Positions 51,946-62,846 are shown, counted from the first letter of the stretch. The stretch is 64,000 bases of DNA from Rickettsia typhi (GCA_945888065.1 CAMCZU010000001.1:1-64000); one strand, 5' to 3'. Numbers and translations are program-made. The notes: generated by a model from the letters alone, not told the origin.

Positions 51946-52404
51946 ATGAATAATAAAAACTCTACTATTGCTTTACACAACTTAGAAGACACTAAAAAAA
52001 TAGCTTATCAATTAGCTAGTCATACACTTGCAGGTGATGTTTTTTGTATGAAAGGAAATATTGGAGTTGGAAAAACTACATTTTGCCAATTTTTTATTGA
52101 ATATTTTCTTCCTAAAAGCACAGCTTTAAGCCCTACTTTTAGTATAATTAATTCTTATGATACTAAAAAATTTAGTATTTATCATTTAGATTTATACCGA
52201 ATTCAAAATCCTCAAGAATTGATTGAACTAGGATTAGATGAAATTTTAAACAACAATGTTGCATTAATTGAATGGAGTGAAAATTTAAAAAATTATTTTA
52301 TATATAATCCTATTTATTTAACACTAAGTGTGCAAAATAATATTCATTATATAGATATTGCTTGTTCAAATGAATCTCAATTTAATAGATTTTTTCCAAA
52401 ATGA
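51946..52404 (+). CDS. tsaE: tRNA t6A biosynthesis ATPase TsaE
   Basis: KGNIGVGKTTFCQFFIEYF, SPTFSIINSYD, IYHLDLYRI, LIEWSENL. Confidence 0.94.
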   Translation: MNNKNSTIALHNLEDTKKIAYQLASHTLAGDVFCMKGNIGVGKTTFCQFFIEYFLPKSTALSPTFSIINSYDTKKFSIYHLDLYRIQNPQELIELGLDEILNNNVALIEWSENLKNYFIYNPIYLTLSVQNNIHYIDIACSNESQFNRFFPK

Positions 52405-55340
52405 TATACAACATTCCTTTTTGCAAATCTCTTTTAGACGATTTTAGTAATTTATTATTAAATGAAGTTAAACATCACAAAGAAAAGCTAAACGAATATA
52501 TTATTTTATTACCAAACTTACGATTGTTAAGCTCTTTACAACGATCTTTTTTAAACAATTCTAATGCTCAAAGCTTAATTTTGCCAAAAATGATATCAAT
52601 TGAAAATCTTGATTATTTTTTAAGTGATATAAGCATCTTAACTAATAAACAAAAAAAAGACTTACATTATGAAGATTTTTTTAAAAACACTATTTCTCTA
52701 ACCCAAAGAAACTTTATTTTATCTAGGCTAATTATAAAAAAAGATCCTCAGCATACTCCATCACAAGCTTTGCACAAAGCTCAACTTTTAGGAGAAATTA
52801 TAGATAGAGGATACGAAGAAAATTTAGATTTTAATTCTATTACAAAAATTATTGATTCTAACTTAGCAAATCATTGGCAAGAAATTATTCAATTTTTAGA
52901 TATAGCTTTAAATTCTTGGCATCAAATTTTATCTCAAAAAAATATGATAGATATTGCATACAAAAAAACTTTAATATACAACATTCAAAATGAATTATGG
53001 AAAATTCAGCCTCCAAATACTCAAATTATTGCTTTAAATATTTCTTCTTATTTTAAGAGTGTAATTAGCTTACAACATACTATTAATAATTTAAAAAATG
53101 GTAGGTTATTTTTTTATGGCATAGATAATAATATTTTTACAGAAACAACTCTATCATACAATCATCCTCAAAAAGTTTATCAATATATGTTTGAAGCAAT
53201 GAATGTTAAGCAAAACAATATTAAGCAACTTTGTAAAATAGAAGATAAAAAAGAAACATTTATTCATAGATTATTTGATACAAATATTTACAAAAAATTT
53301 AGCATTGCAAATATTAAAAATATAACTAATAAGCTATCTATAATTGCTACAAAAAATGAAGAAATTGAAGCAAAAACTATAGCTTTAATTTTAAGAGAAA
53401 CACTCCAAACACCTAATAAAACAGCAGGTTTTATTAGCAACAACCAAAGTTTAATTTTTAGGGTAAAAAATGAATTACTAAAATGGAACCTTGAAATTAA
53501 CGACTATTTAGGAGAAAAATTAACACAAAGCAATCAAGCTAAGTTTTTTTTACTTGTAGGTGAAATAATTAACAATAATTTTGAACCTACTTCTTTTTTA
53601 TCTTTACTAAAGCATCCATTTTTTCATATACAAAAATATAATCAAACAGAGCTAAAATTGCTTATTGATAACCTAGATTTACATATTATGCGAAACAGCT
53701 TTTATAACAATGGTTTTGAAGAGCTATATAACAATTGCAATAAAAATAAATATCCAGATCTGTTTTTGTTTCTTAAAAATTTAGAAGAATATTTTAAAGA
53801 TTTTAAAAAAATTTCTTCTCAACCTACTAAAAAAATTAATTTTTCACAAACACTCATCAAGCATATTCAATTATGTGAAGCTTTATGTAAATATGAAGAT
53901 AATTTTTTAATATGGTCAAATCAAGAAGGCAAAGAATTATCACTCTTATTAGCTAAGCTAATTGAAGAATCTCAAGAGCTAGATTTGTTAAACTTTAAAG
54001 AATACCTCAATATTTTAACATCAATTATAGATGAAAATAAATTAACACATTTTTATAACAAGCATCCTCGCCTATTTTTATATGGTAATTTACAAAGTAT
54101 AGGAATTCAAAATGATATAATGATAATTAGCAATTTGAATGAAAATGCTACCCCTTATATTGATAAACAAAATCCTTGGCTAAATAAATATATGATGAAA
54201 AATATAGGAATGCTTAGCAATGACTATAAAATAGGGCTTCAGGCAAATGTTTTTTGCCAAATTTTAGGTAGTTCTGAGGTAGTGCTTTCAAGATCTCAAA
54301 AAGATAAAGGTAATTTAACCACCCCATCTCGTTGGTTATTAAAATTAATTACAACTTTACAATACTACAAAATTGATTCGTTAAATCATAAGGCTTATTT
54401 AAGCGATTTTGCACAGCATTATTTTAATAATACAAACATATCAACCAAAATTTCTCTGCCATTTTTTTCAACAACACAAGATAATTTTAAAAAAATTTCA
54501 GCTACAAAAGTAGAGCTTTTAATTCAAAACCCATATGTGTTTTTTATCCAAGAAATTTTAAAAATTAAATATTTAGAAAATATTAATCCTCCAATTCAAG
54601 CATCTGTAATTGGAACCTTGCTTCATAATGTATTAGAAGATTTTTTTAAAAATTTACATATAAAAAAAGATTTATCTTATGATCAAATGATTTTTTTATT
54701 ATTAGATTTATGTAAAAAATATTTTAATAAATTAAATAATGATATTATTTTCTCTTTATTTAAACTTCCTGCTCTTAAAAATACTCTTAATAAATTTATT
54801 GAACTTAAAATTAATGATATTCATTTAGCAAAAGAACATTTTATTGAATGTTTAGGAGAATTAAATTTAACATTGCATAATAATACAAATATAACATTAG
54901 TAGGCAAAGCAGATAGAATAACACTATATAAGAATAATTCTATAGAAATTGCAGATTATAAAACAAGCTCAAAAGATAGTATTTTAACTTACCAAAGACA
55001 GCTTGAAATTCTATCTTTAATTTTATATAACAATGGATTTAAAAATATAACTTTTAACCCAAAATTACATAATTTATATGCAAATTATATATATTTACCT
55101 AAAACATTTACAAAAGATATTAAAATTTTAAACATTAGTTATCAAGATGATATACAAAATCAAATAGATACTTGGAAAGATGAAATAATAAATTTGCTAA
55201 ATAATTATCTTGTTAACAATCAACCATATCTTTGGACTACTCACAAAAACATAGCAAGTCCATATTTGCATTTTGCAAGATATTTAGAATTTAACACAAA
55301 TTTAGACGACTTAATTGAAGAAGAAGAAAATAATGAATAA
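52401..55340 (+). CDS. addB: Double-strand break repair protein AddB
   Basis: Position between tsaE and addA; C-terminal nuclease motifs GTLLHNVLEDFF and GKADRI...IEIADYKT. Confidence 0.9.
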   Translation: MIYNIPFCKSLLDDFSNLLLNEVKHHKEKLNEYIILLPNLRLLSSLQRSFLNNSNAQSLILPKMISIENLDYFLSDISILTNKQKKDLHYEDFFKNTISLTQRNFILSRLIIKKDPQHTPSQALHKAQLLGEIIDRGYEENLDFNSITKIIDSNLANHWQEIIQFLDIALNSWHQILSQKNMIDIAYKKTLIYNIQNELWKIQPPNTQIIALNISSYFKSVISLQHTINNLKNGRLFFYGIDNNIFTETTLSYNHPQKVYQYMFEAMNVKQNNIKQLCKIEDKKETFIHRLFDTNIYKKFSIANIKNITNKLSIIATKNEEIEAKTIALILRETLQTPNKTAGFISNNQSLIFRVKNELLKWNLEINDYLGEKLTQSNQAKFFLLVGEIINNNFEPTSFLSLLKHPFFHIQKYNQTELKLLIDNLDLHIMRNSFYNNGFEELYNNCNKNKYPDLFLFLKNLEEYFKDFKKISSQPTKKINFSQTLIKHIQLCEALCKYEDNFLIWSNQEGKELSLLLAKLIEESQELDLLNFKEYLNILTSIIDENKLTHFYNKHPRLFLYGNLQSIGIQNDIMIISNLNENATPYIDKQNPWLNKYMMKNIGMLSNDYKIGLQANVFCQILGSSEVVLSRSQKDKGNLTTPSRWLLKLITTLQYYKIDSLNHKAYLSDFAQHYFNNTNISTKISLPFFSTTQDNFKKISATKVELLIQNPYVFFIQEILKIKYLENINPPIQASVIGTLLHNVLEDFFKNLHIKKDLSYDQMIFLLLDLCKKYFNKLNNDIIFSLFKLPALKNTLNKFIELKINDIHLAKEHFIECLGELNLTLHNNTNITLVGKADRITLYKNNSIEIADYKTSSKDSILTYQRQLEILSLILYNNGFKNITFNPKLHNLYANYIYLPKTFTKDIKILNISYQDDIQNQIDTWKDEIINLLNNYLVNNQPYLWTTHKNIASPYLHFARYLEFNTNLDDLIEEEENNE

Positions 55341-58300
55341 AAACCTTATCCCAAATTCCAAACAAATTTTAGCTTCTAATCCTAATGTTAATGTATGGGT
55401 AAGTGCATCAGCAGGAACAGGTAAAACCAAAATTTTAGTTGATAGAGTATTAAGATTACTCCTAAATGGTGAAAGTATTGAAAATATTTTGTGCATAACC
55501 TATACAAAAACAGCTTCTCAAGAAATGATAAACCGATTAATGGATATTTTAGCTAATTGGAGTATTTTAAAACCAGAACAGCTACAACGTAAGCTTTATG
55601 CTTTAACAAACGAACCTCCATCATCAGAACAAATTATCCTAGCAGAAACTTTATTTTCTAAATTATTAAATAATATGGAAAAAATTCAAATTCAAACAAT
55701 TCATTCTTTTTGTCAAAAAATTTTATCTCAGTTCCCTCTTGAAGCAAACTTGCCTACTAATTTTTATGTAATTGAAGATTCTTTAGCTAAAAATTTAAAA
55801 AAACAGGCAATTTATTATATATTAAATTTAAAGTTTAATAATTTAAGCAATGAAGATAATGAAAGTAAAAGCTTACTAACAAAAATCATTACCAATATGT
55901 CTGGCTTTACATTTGAATCTCAAATGGAAGATATGCTAACAAATTCCTATGAATTAGAACACATTATAGAGTTTTACAACCTTAATGCATCTTGGGATAA
56001 ATACGAAGATTCTTTATATAAATACCTAAACGCAAACAAAAACATTAAAAGTAATTCCTTAAAAGAGTCTTTGCTTAACAACCCAGAGACTATAGAATCT
56101 TTAAAAAAAATTACCTTAGAGCTAAATTCAAAAGAATCTAATCCGACCGCATTTAACAATGATTTTTTACTTTTTTTAAACAAATCTTTACCTGAAAGAA
56201 TTTTGCAGTTTAATTATTATCAACAAATATTTTTAACAGAAAAACTAACTCCTAGAAAAATCATAGTATCTAAAAAATACCTGCAAGGCTTTTCTCAAGA
56301 AACTCAAGATTTTATAAACAATACAATCTCAAAAGCTACAAACGATCTTGTTAATTTTCAACAAAGCTATAATAACCAACTAACTGCAGAAATTAACCTA
56401 GCTTTTATGAAAATTTCAATTGAAATTTATAATACTTATCAATATTTAAAAGAAGAATCTTCTTTGGTAGACTTTAATGATTTAATTATAAAAACTCATA
56501 AACTACTTAGCAAATCTACTATGAAAGATTGGATTTTATACAAGCTAGATAGCAAAATTAATCATATTTTAGTAGATGAAGCACAAGATACAAGCTTTTT
56601 ACAATGGGAAATTATTAAGCATTTTAGTGAAGATTTTTTTTCAGGACTTAGTGCCAAAGAAAATAAAAGAACAATTTTTATAGTTGGTGATATAAAGCAA
56701 TCTATTTACAGCTTTCAAGGGGCAGATCCTTATATTTTTAATACAATAAACTCTTATTTTAAAAATAAAATACTAAGCTCTAATTGTGCTTGGCATCAAA
56801 TTCCTCTTAATTTATCTTTTAGATCCAACAAAGGAATTATAAATACAATTAATAGCTTTATACCTAATTTATTTGACAATACAAAAGCACCCTATTTGAA
56901 AGAAGAATTTACACATACATCTAATTCTAAAGAAAACGATCCCTACAATGTTGAAATTTGGCCAAGCATATCACAAAACAAAGATAGCACTAACAAATAT
57001 GAAAGATATAAAAATTTAGCTCAAGCTATTACTAAAAAAATACAAAACCTCCATTTTGAACATAATATCGATTATTCTGATATTTTAATTTTATATAAAA
57101 AAAGGCAAAATAATAAAACTTTAACTTATTTAATTAAATTATTTAAAAATAATAATATTCCTATCTTAGGATTAGACAAAATAAATCTTAATGATAGCAT
57201 AGCAATCTTAGATTTATTATCTTTAACAAAATTTTTATTACAACACAATGATGATTTTTCATTGTGCTGTGTATTAAAAAGTCCTCTGTTTAATTTAAGT
57301 GATAATGATATTGTAAACCTAAAAACTCTAAGTAATACTTTAAAAGTAAACATATTTGAATCCCTTGAAAGTTCTTCTTTTAAACACATATATCAAGAGC
57401 TTAAATCTTTAATTGAAGATTCTAAAATATTAGGTGTGTTTGAATTGTTTTTTAAAATTTTATATACAAATAATGGTGTAAAAAAATTTGTTTCTAGATT
57501 AGGACAAGAAGTTATAGAAGCACTAAGTGAGTTTATGAACCTTATTTTAAACCAGTTTTTACCTAATAATACTAATACTTTACAAGTTTTTTTAAAATAT
57601 CTCTTAGAGCACACTCAAGATATTTCCAGAGACTCATCTGATAACACAAATAGTGTAAAGCTAATGACAATTCACGGAGCAAAAGGACTTGAGTCAAAGG
57701 TTGTATTTTTATTACAAGATCTAGATGATAAAACATCTTACACGAGCTTAATTCACAATAATAGTCCAACCAGTCCCCTTTTGTTATTAACACTATCATC
57801 TCAAAATAGAGCCAACATTTTAAATGAACTTTTAGAAAATTTACAAATTAAACAACAAGATGAATTAAAAAGATTATTTTATGTAGCAATTAGTAGGGCA
57901 AAAGAGCATTTATATATTTGTTCAGTATGCAAACAATTACCTACAGATACTAAGCCTAACCAAGTATGGTATAATTGCATTAACAACACTTTAATATCTA
58001 ATCAACATTGTTTTATTGAAGAAGAAAGCAGTTTTTTTACTGAAGATCTAAATTTTATATCAAAAACATATTATAAAACAACTCAAATTAAATCTAGCAC
58101 AAAAGATTCTTCACAATCTTTGGTAAATACAAATAGTCCATCTTGGTATGAAGAAACACCAATAGCAGAGAGTTCTTTATCTAAACCAATTAGTCCTTCT
58201 AAAATAGAAATAGATGAAAAATATTTTATCTCACCACTTGATATGCTATCTAAACAAATTAATCCTAAAATTAATAAAGGATTAGTTATTCATAAAATCT

Positions 58301-58728
58301 TAGAACAACTTAATTATGTATCAAATAATCATTTAGAATATGCTAAAAAATTTCTTGATAATTTATATGCTAAACTTTCTTTAGAGGATAAAAATCAAAT
58401 TTTACACGACATACAAAATATTTTAACTCATCCAAATTTAGATTTTTTATTTACACATCCAAGTTTAAATGAAGTTTTTATAAGTGGTATGATACAACAC
58501 AACAATGAAATGCAAATAATATCTGCAAGGGTAGATAAAATAATAAAATTACAAAATAATATTATCATTATTGATTACAAATTTGCTAAATCTAAAGCTA
58601 TTATGCCTAAAAATTACATTACTCAAATGACTTTATACAAAAAAATTCTTAAACAAATATATCCACATCACATAGTTAAATCTTATATTTTATTCACTCA
58701 AGACATATCTTTAGTAGAAATACAATAA
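55333..58728 (+). CDS. addA: Double-strand break repair helicase AddA
   Basis: VWVSASAGTGKTKILVDRVLRLLL, LVDEAQDTS, FIVGDIKQSIYSFQGADP, TIHGAKGLESKVVFL; nuclease VIHKILEQL...IIDYK. ATG at 55333 overlaps the addB stop. Confidence 0.95.
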   Translation: MNKNLIPNSKQILASNPNVNVWVSASAGTGKTKILVDRVLRLLLNGESIENILCITYTKTASQEMINRLMDILANWSILKPEQLQRKLYALTNEPPSSEQIILAETLFSKLLNNMEKIQIQTIHSFCQKILSQFPLEANLPTNFYVIEDSLAKNLKKQAIYYILNLKFNNLSNEDNESKSLLTKIITNMSGFTFESQMEDMLTNSYELEHIIEFYNLNASWDKYEDSLYKYLNANKNIKSNSLKESLLNNPETIESLKKITLELNSKESNPTAFNNDFLLFLNKSLPERILQFNYYQQIFLTEKLTPRKIIVSKKYLQGFSQETQDFINNTISKATNDLVNFQQSYNNQLTAEINLAFMKISIEIYNTYQYLKEESSLVDFNDLIIKTHKLLSKSTMKDWILYKLDSKINHILVDEAQDTSFLQWEIIKHFSEDFFSGLSAKENKRTIFIVGDIKQSIYSFQGADPYIFNTINSYFKNKILSSNCAWHQIPLNLSFRSNKGIINTINSFIPNLFDNTKAPYLKEEFTHTSNSKENDPYNVEIWPSISQNKDSTNKYERYKNLAQAITKKIQNLHFEHNIDYSDILILYKKRQNNKTLTYLIKLFKNNNIPILGLDKINLNDSIAILDLLSLTKFLLQHNDDFSLCCVLKSPLFNLSDNDIVNLKTLSNTLKVNIFESLESSSFKHIYQELKSLIEDSKILGVFELFFKILYTNNGVKKFVSRLGQEVIEALSEFMNLILNQFLPNNTNTLQVFLKYLLEHTQDISRDSSDNTNSVKLMTIHGAKGLESKVVFLLQDLDDKTSYTSLIHNNSPTSPLLLLTLSSQNRANILNELLENLQIKQQDELKRLFYVAISRAKEHLYICSVCKQLPTDTKPNQVWYNCINNTLISNQHCFIEEESSFFTEDLNFISKTYYKTTQIKSSTKDSSQSLVNTNSPSWYEETPIAESSLSKPISPSKIEIDEKYFISPLDMLSKQINPKINKGLVIHKILEQLNYVSNNHLEYAKKFLDNLYAKLSLEDKNQILHDIQNILTHPNLDFLFTHPSLNEVFISGMIQHNNEMQIISARVDKIIKLQNNIIIIDYKFAKSKAIMPKNYITQMTLYKKILKQIYPHHIVKSYILFTQDISLVEIQ

Positions 58729-58792
58729 TTGCATTTTATAAAAAATATACTATATACTAATAAAGTATATTAACAATTATTAGGGTAAAAAA

Positions 58793-59104
58793 ATGGTAAA
58801 AAGCATAAAAGAATCTGAGTTTGAAGTAGAGGTATTACAAGCATCTACTAATCAAAAAGTATTAGTTGATTTTTGGGCTCCGTGGTGCGGACCTTGTGTT
58901 GCAATGGCTCCTGCTTTAGAAGATGCTTATACAGAAAATCCAAACATTAAAATTATTAAAATTAATGTAGATGAAAACCCTCAAATAAGCGGACAATATG
59001 GAATTCGTTCAATACCTACTTTGCTAATGTTTGAAAATAAAAAAGTAATCAAAACTGAAGTTGGATTAAAAAACAAATCTCAAATTTTAGAAATGTTTAA
59101 CTAA
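58793..59104 (+). CDS. trxA: Thioredoxin
   Basis: VDFWAPWCGPCVAMAPALE, YGIRSIPTLLMFENKK. Confidence 0.97.
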   Translation: MVKSIKESEFEVEVLQASTNQKVLVDFWAPWCGPCVAMAPALEDAYTENPNIKIIKINVDENPQISGQYGIRSIPTLLMFENKKVIKTEVGLKNKSQILEMFN

Positions 59105-59119
59105 AGTGTAAAAATATAT

Positions 59120-59167
59120 TTACTACTAAAAATATCCTGTAAAATAAAGCTGTATTTTTAGTAGTAA
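59120..59167. terminator. 15-bp inverted repeat between trxA and tRNA-Arg
   Basis: TTACTACTAAAAATA - 18 nt - TATTTTTAGTAGTAA. Confidence 0.6.
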
Positions 59168-59171
59168 GTAT

Positions 59172-59248
59172 TGGTGTGAATGGCGGGATTTGAACCTGCG
59201 ACCCTCAGATTAGGAATCTGATGCTCTATCCTACTGAGCTACATCCAC
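59172..59248 (-). tRNA. tRNA-Arg (anticodon CCT)
   Basis: Minus strand GTGGATGTAGCTCAGTAGGATAGAGCATCAGATTCCTAATCTGAGGGTCGCAGGTTCAAATCCCGCCATTCACACCA. Confidence 0.95.
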
Positions 59249-59360
59249 ATAAAATATCAAATTAACTTTTTTTCTTCAATATTATCTTTATATCTTATAT
59301 AATAATTTTGTTGATTTTACAATCATATTTTTATAATGACCACATACAAAATTTTTTATA

Positions 59361-60212
59361 ATGAAAAATCTTTTTAATATATTGTTTTGTTTTTTATTGT
59401 TGTTTATTACTATTTTTTCTCAAAACTTATATTCTGCACAACAAAAAAAGAAATTACATTCAAAATCAAGCAATAAAAACATACAAAACAACTCTATAGT
59501 TGAAATTAATAATGTATCTTTAATTAAAGTAATAGATGGAGATACAATTGAAGCATTAGTAAACAACAAACCTACAAAAATTAGGTTGTTAGGAATCCAA
59601 GCACCAGAACTATATACAAATCCTCCGTGGCCATTTGCCAATGAAAGCAAACAAGCCTTAGAAAATATTTTAGCAGATGCCCCAAATTTTAAAATACAAT
59701 ATGTAGCTTCCAATAAAAAAGACAAATATGGTAGAATCTTAGCAGATATTTTTACTTATGATGAAATCTGGGTTAATGGTTATTTAATAGATAAATCATT
59801 AGCTTATGTGTATATATTAAACAATTCTTACATACCTTATATAGATAAATTATTGCAAATAGAAAATAAAGCTATTAAAAAAAATAATCTTTTTTGGAAA
59901 AATGAAAAATATGAAGTAATTAAAGCTAACAGGGCTTATCAATTTGTAGATAATTATAAAATTATTGATGGCAAAATTATAAATATCTTAGATTCTAAAT
60001 ATTCTATTTGGTTGCAATTTGAAGAAACAAAACAAAAAGGTTTCTCTGGTAGAATTGATAAAGAATATGCTAATATTTTTGGTGGTATTAAAGAAATTAA
60101 AAAATTGAAAAACAAAAATGTTAGAATTCGTGGCTTTGTAGAAAAATACAGCAAAGACTTTGGACCTTTTGTAGATATTCAATCAGCTTTTGCATTAACA
60201 TTAATAAAATAA
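59361..60212 (+). CDS. Exported thermonuclease (SNase-like) family protein
   Basis: Signal peptide; KVIDGDTIEALVNNKPTKIRLLGIQAPEL, KKDKYGRILADIF. Confidence 0.88.
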   Translation: MKNLFNILFCFLLLFITIFSQNLYSAQQKKKLHSKSSNKNIQNNSIVEINNVSLIKVIDGDTIEALVNNKPTKIRLLGIQAPELYTNPPWPFANESKQALENILADAPNFKIQYVASNKKDKYGRILADIFTYDEIWVNGYLIDKSLAYVYILNNSYIPYIDKLLQIENKAIKKNNLFWKNEKYEVIKANRAYQFVDNYKIIDGKIINILDSKYSIWLQFEETKQKGFSGRIDKEYANIFGGIKEIKKLKNKNVRIRGFVEKYSKDFGPFVDIQSAFALTLIK

Positions 60213-60295
60213 TCTATTACAACAAGTGTTATTTATGTTATAATAAATAACATAAATATTATTTTTAATAAAAAATTAATTATAAGGAAAATAAA

Positions 60296-61495
60296 ATGAC
60301 TAACTTTATTACATTAGATGATATATCTGTTGAAAATAAAAAAGTATTAATTAGGCTAGATTTAAATGTTCCAATTAAAGATGGAAAAATTTTAAACAAA
60401 GAAAGAATACTACGCTCAACTCCAAGCATTAAAGAGTTATCAAACAAAGGTGCTAAAGTAATTATTTTATCTCATTTAGGTAGACCATCAGGAGATGGTT
60501 TTGAATCAGAATTTAGCTTAAAACCTATAGCAAAAGCTCTTGAAGAATGCTTAGGCAAAAAAGTTTCTTTTGCAGATGATTGCATTGGAGATAAAGCAAA
60601 AGATGCAATAAATAATTTGCAAAGCGGTGATATATTAATGCTAGAAAATGTAAGATTCTATAAAGCAGAAACTAAAAATGATCCTGACTTTACTAAAAAA
60701 TTAGCATCTCTTGGAGATATATTTGTATCTGATGCTTTTTCAGCTTCGCACAGAGCGCATAGTTCTACAGAAGGCTTAGCACATTTGCTACCTTATGCGG
60801 CAGGTAGATTAATGGAAGAAGAACTAAAAGCTTTGCAACAAGCATTAGAAAATCCTAAAAAACCTGTATTAGCAATTGTTGGTGGTGCTAAAATCTCAAC
60901 AAAATTAGATGTATTCCATAACTTAGTAAAAAAAGTTCAATACATTATTATTGGAGGAGGAATGGCAAATACATTTTTATATGCAAATGGAGTAAATGTT
61001 GGAGAATCTTTGTGTGAAAAAGATATGAAAGATGAATGTTTAAATATTATATCTGAAGCAAAATCTAATAATTGCCAAATTATTTTACCTGTAGATGGAG
61101 TGGTTGCAAACGATCTTAAAGAAGGTGTATCAACTTATAATGTTGCCAATGGTAATTTATCTTCGGGGCAAAAAATTTTTGATGCAGGTGAAAAATCTAT
61201 TATAAATTTTATAGATGTTATCAAGCAAGTAAAAACTTTAATTTGGAATGGTCCATTAGGTGCATTTGAAATAAAGCCTTTTGATAATGCTACAAACGAA
61301 GTTGCTAAAATAGTAGCTGAGTTAACAAACAAACAACAACTTATAAGTATTGCTGGTGGTGGAGACACTGTTTCTGCATTACAAAATGCCAATGTAGATA
61401 GGAGTTTTACTTATATATCTACAGCAGGTGGAGCATTTTTAGAATGGATGGAAGGTAAAAAACTACCTGGAGTAATTTGTTTAGAAAAAAAATAA
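60296..61495 (+). CDS. pgk: Phosphoglycerate kinase
   Basis: VLIRLDLNVPIKDGKI, VIILSHLGRPSG, LAIVGGAKISTKLDVFHNL, ISIAGGGDTVSALQ. Confidence 0.98.
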   Translation: MTNFITLDDISVENKKVLIRLDLNVPIKDGKILNKERILRSTPSIKELSNKGAKVIILSHLGRPSGDGFESEFSLKPIAKALEECLGKKVSFADDCIGDKAKDAINNLQSGDILMLENVRFYKAETKNDPDFTKKLASLGDIFVSDAFSASHRAHSSTEGLAHLLPYAAGRLMEEELKALQQALENPKKPVLAIVGGAKISTKLDVFHNLVKKVQYIIIGGGMANTFLYANGVNVGESLCEKDMKDECLNIISEAKSNNCQIILPVDGVVANDLKEGVSTYNVANGNLSSGQKIFDAGEKSIINFIDVIKQVKTLIWNGPLGAFEIKPFDNATNEVAKIVAELTNKQQLISIAGGGDTVSALQNANVDRSFTYISTAGGAFLEWMEGKKLPGVICLEKK

Positions 61496-61502
61496 ATACT
61501 AA

Positions 61503-61551
61503 AGTATAACAAAAAAGGGGAAATAAATTATTTCCCCTTTTTTGTTATACT
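61503..61551. terminator. Perfect 23-bp stem, 3-nt loop bidirectional terminator
   Basis: AGTATAACAAAAAAGGGGAAATA-AAT-TATTTCCCCTTTTTTGTTATACT between convergent genes. Confidence 0.92.
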
Positions 61552-61562
61552 AATAATGCTAA

Positions 61563-62126
61563 TTATTTTTTAGCTGAGAATTTTGATTTTAATTTAGACA
61601 TTAACCCAGGGGAGTCATCTTCATCGTCGTCGTCATCAAAATCATCTTCATCGTCATCGTCATCAAAATCATCAAAATCATCTTCATCGTCATCTTTAGG
61701 CTTTTCTTTCATAGCAGCTTTCTTTTTAGAACTTAATTCTTCTTCGTCTTTGCTATTTTTTTTCACTAATTTACCTTTGCCCTGTAAAGTTGGCTTAAGC
61801 TTAGATTTTCTTACATTTCCTAAAAACGAATCAACATCAAACTCACCATCTAAAGCAGACAAATAATCCCTTTTAGTATCCCAGTTTAAAACAGAACTAC
61901 TAGAAGAATTAGAGTTATTATATGGCGAAAATGGTTGCATATCATTAAATTTATTAGGTTGATTTGGAAAAGATTGTTGATCATTGTTATTATAATTTTG
62001 TTGAGAGTTATTATATTGATTAGAGTTCATACTATTATAATTATTTAAACCACCAGTATTAGAAGCAAAAGAACTTTTATTTTGGTTATAATTACTATTA
62101 GTTTTAAATCTGCTATTATATGCCAT
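61563..62126 (-). CDS. Low-complexity protein: N/Q/S-rich N-terminus and Asp/Glu repeat C-terminus
   Basis: N-rich MAYNSRFKTNSNYNQNK... and DDDEDDFDDFDDDDDEDDFDDDDDEDD; no family recognised. Confidence 0.7.
   Translation of the reverse strand: MAYNSRFKTNSNYNQNKSSFASNTGGLNNYNSMNSNQYNNSQQNYNNNDQQSFPNQPNKFNDMQPFSPYNNSNSSSSSVLNWDTKRDYLSALDGEFDVDSFLGNVRKSKLKPTLQGKGKLVKKNSKDEEELSSKKKAAMKEKPKDDDEDDFDDFDDDDDEDDFDDDDDEDDSPGLMSKLKSKFSAKK
61615..61694. repeat. 27-bp tandem repeat (two copies with one mismatch, a 9-bp spacer and a partial copy) encoding the Asp/Glu-rich tract
   Basis: TCATCTTCATCGTCGTCGTCATCAAAA / TCATCTTCATCGTCATCGTCATCAAAA / TCATCAAAA / TCATCTTCATCGTCATC. Confidence 0.9.
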
Positions 62127-62198
62127 AATACTACACTTTACTTGTTAAGTTAAAAATTATATTCACTTCAACTGATATATAGGTTAAAATATATTTGT

Positions 62199-62846
62199 AT
62201 GCAACTTTACCTACACTACATTATAGATTATAAGAGACATAAAATGATAAATCAACTAAAAAATACAAGTTATTTCTCTGAATTATCTTTTTTAAAAATT
62301 AATTATAATACAAAAATTGGTATTTTTGGAGGATCATTTAATCCGCCTCATATGGGTCATTTGTATATTGCTAACACTGCAATTAAAAAGCTTAATCTAG
62401 ATTTTATTATTTTTATGATCACCCCTCAAAATCCAAATAAAAAAAATATTGACACCTATTCCTTAAATGAAAGAATAAATTTATCCAAAAAATTATGCAA
62501 CAACAATCCTAAAATTAAAATTATAAGCATTGAAAAATCTCTACATCTGCATTATACTTACCTAAGTATGTTATTCATAAATAAATTTGTTAGTAATAAA
62601 ACACAATTATTTTGGATAATGGGAGAAGATAATTTAACTAATTTTCATTTATTTAAATATTGGAAAAATATTGCAACTAGCTTTAATATTGCTGTATTTT
62701 CTAGAAATAAACATTCTATAAAATCTTTATATTCAAAAGCTTCTATTTTTTTAAAATATCAAAAAATAAATAAATTAAAATTTTTTTTAATACCTAAAAA
62801 TGATTTATCTTCTACTAAAATTAGAAATAAAATAAAGGAATCATAA
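62199..62846 (+). CDS. nadD: Nicotinate-nucleotide adenylyltransferase
   Basis: KIGIFGGSFNPPHMGHLYIANTA, DLSSTKIRNKIK; internal ATG at 62244 is an alternative start. Confidence 0.92.
   Translation: MQLYLHYIIDYKRHKMINQLKNTSYFSELSFLKINYNTKIGIFGGSFNPPHMGHLYIANTAIKKLNLDFIIFMITPQNPNKKNIDTYSLNERINLSKKLCNNNPKIKIISIEKSLHLHYTYLSMLFINKFVSNKTQLFWIMGEDNLTNFHLFKYWKNIATSFNIAVFSRNKHSIKSLYSKASIFLKYQKINKLKFFLIPKNDLSSTKIRNKIKES

Noticed and set aside
57126-57799. Three minus-strand ORFs inside addA
   Set aside because: Antisense to AddA helicase coding sequence with no own motifs.
59420-60182. Three minus-strand ORFs overlapping the exported thermonuclease gene
   Set aside because: Antisense to a CDS with signal peptide and SNase motifs.
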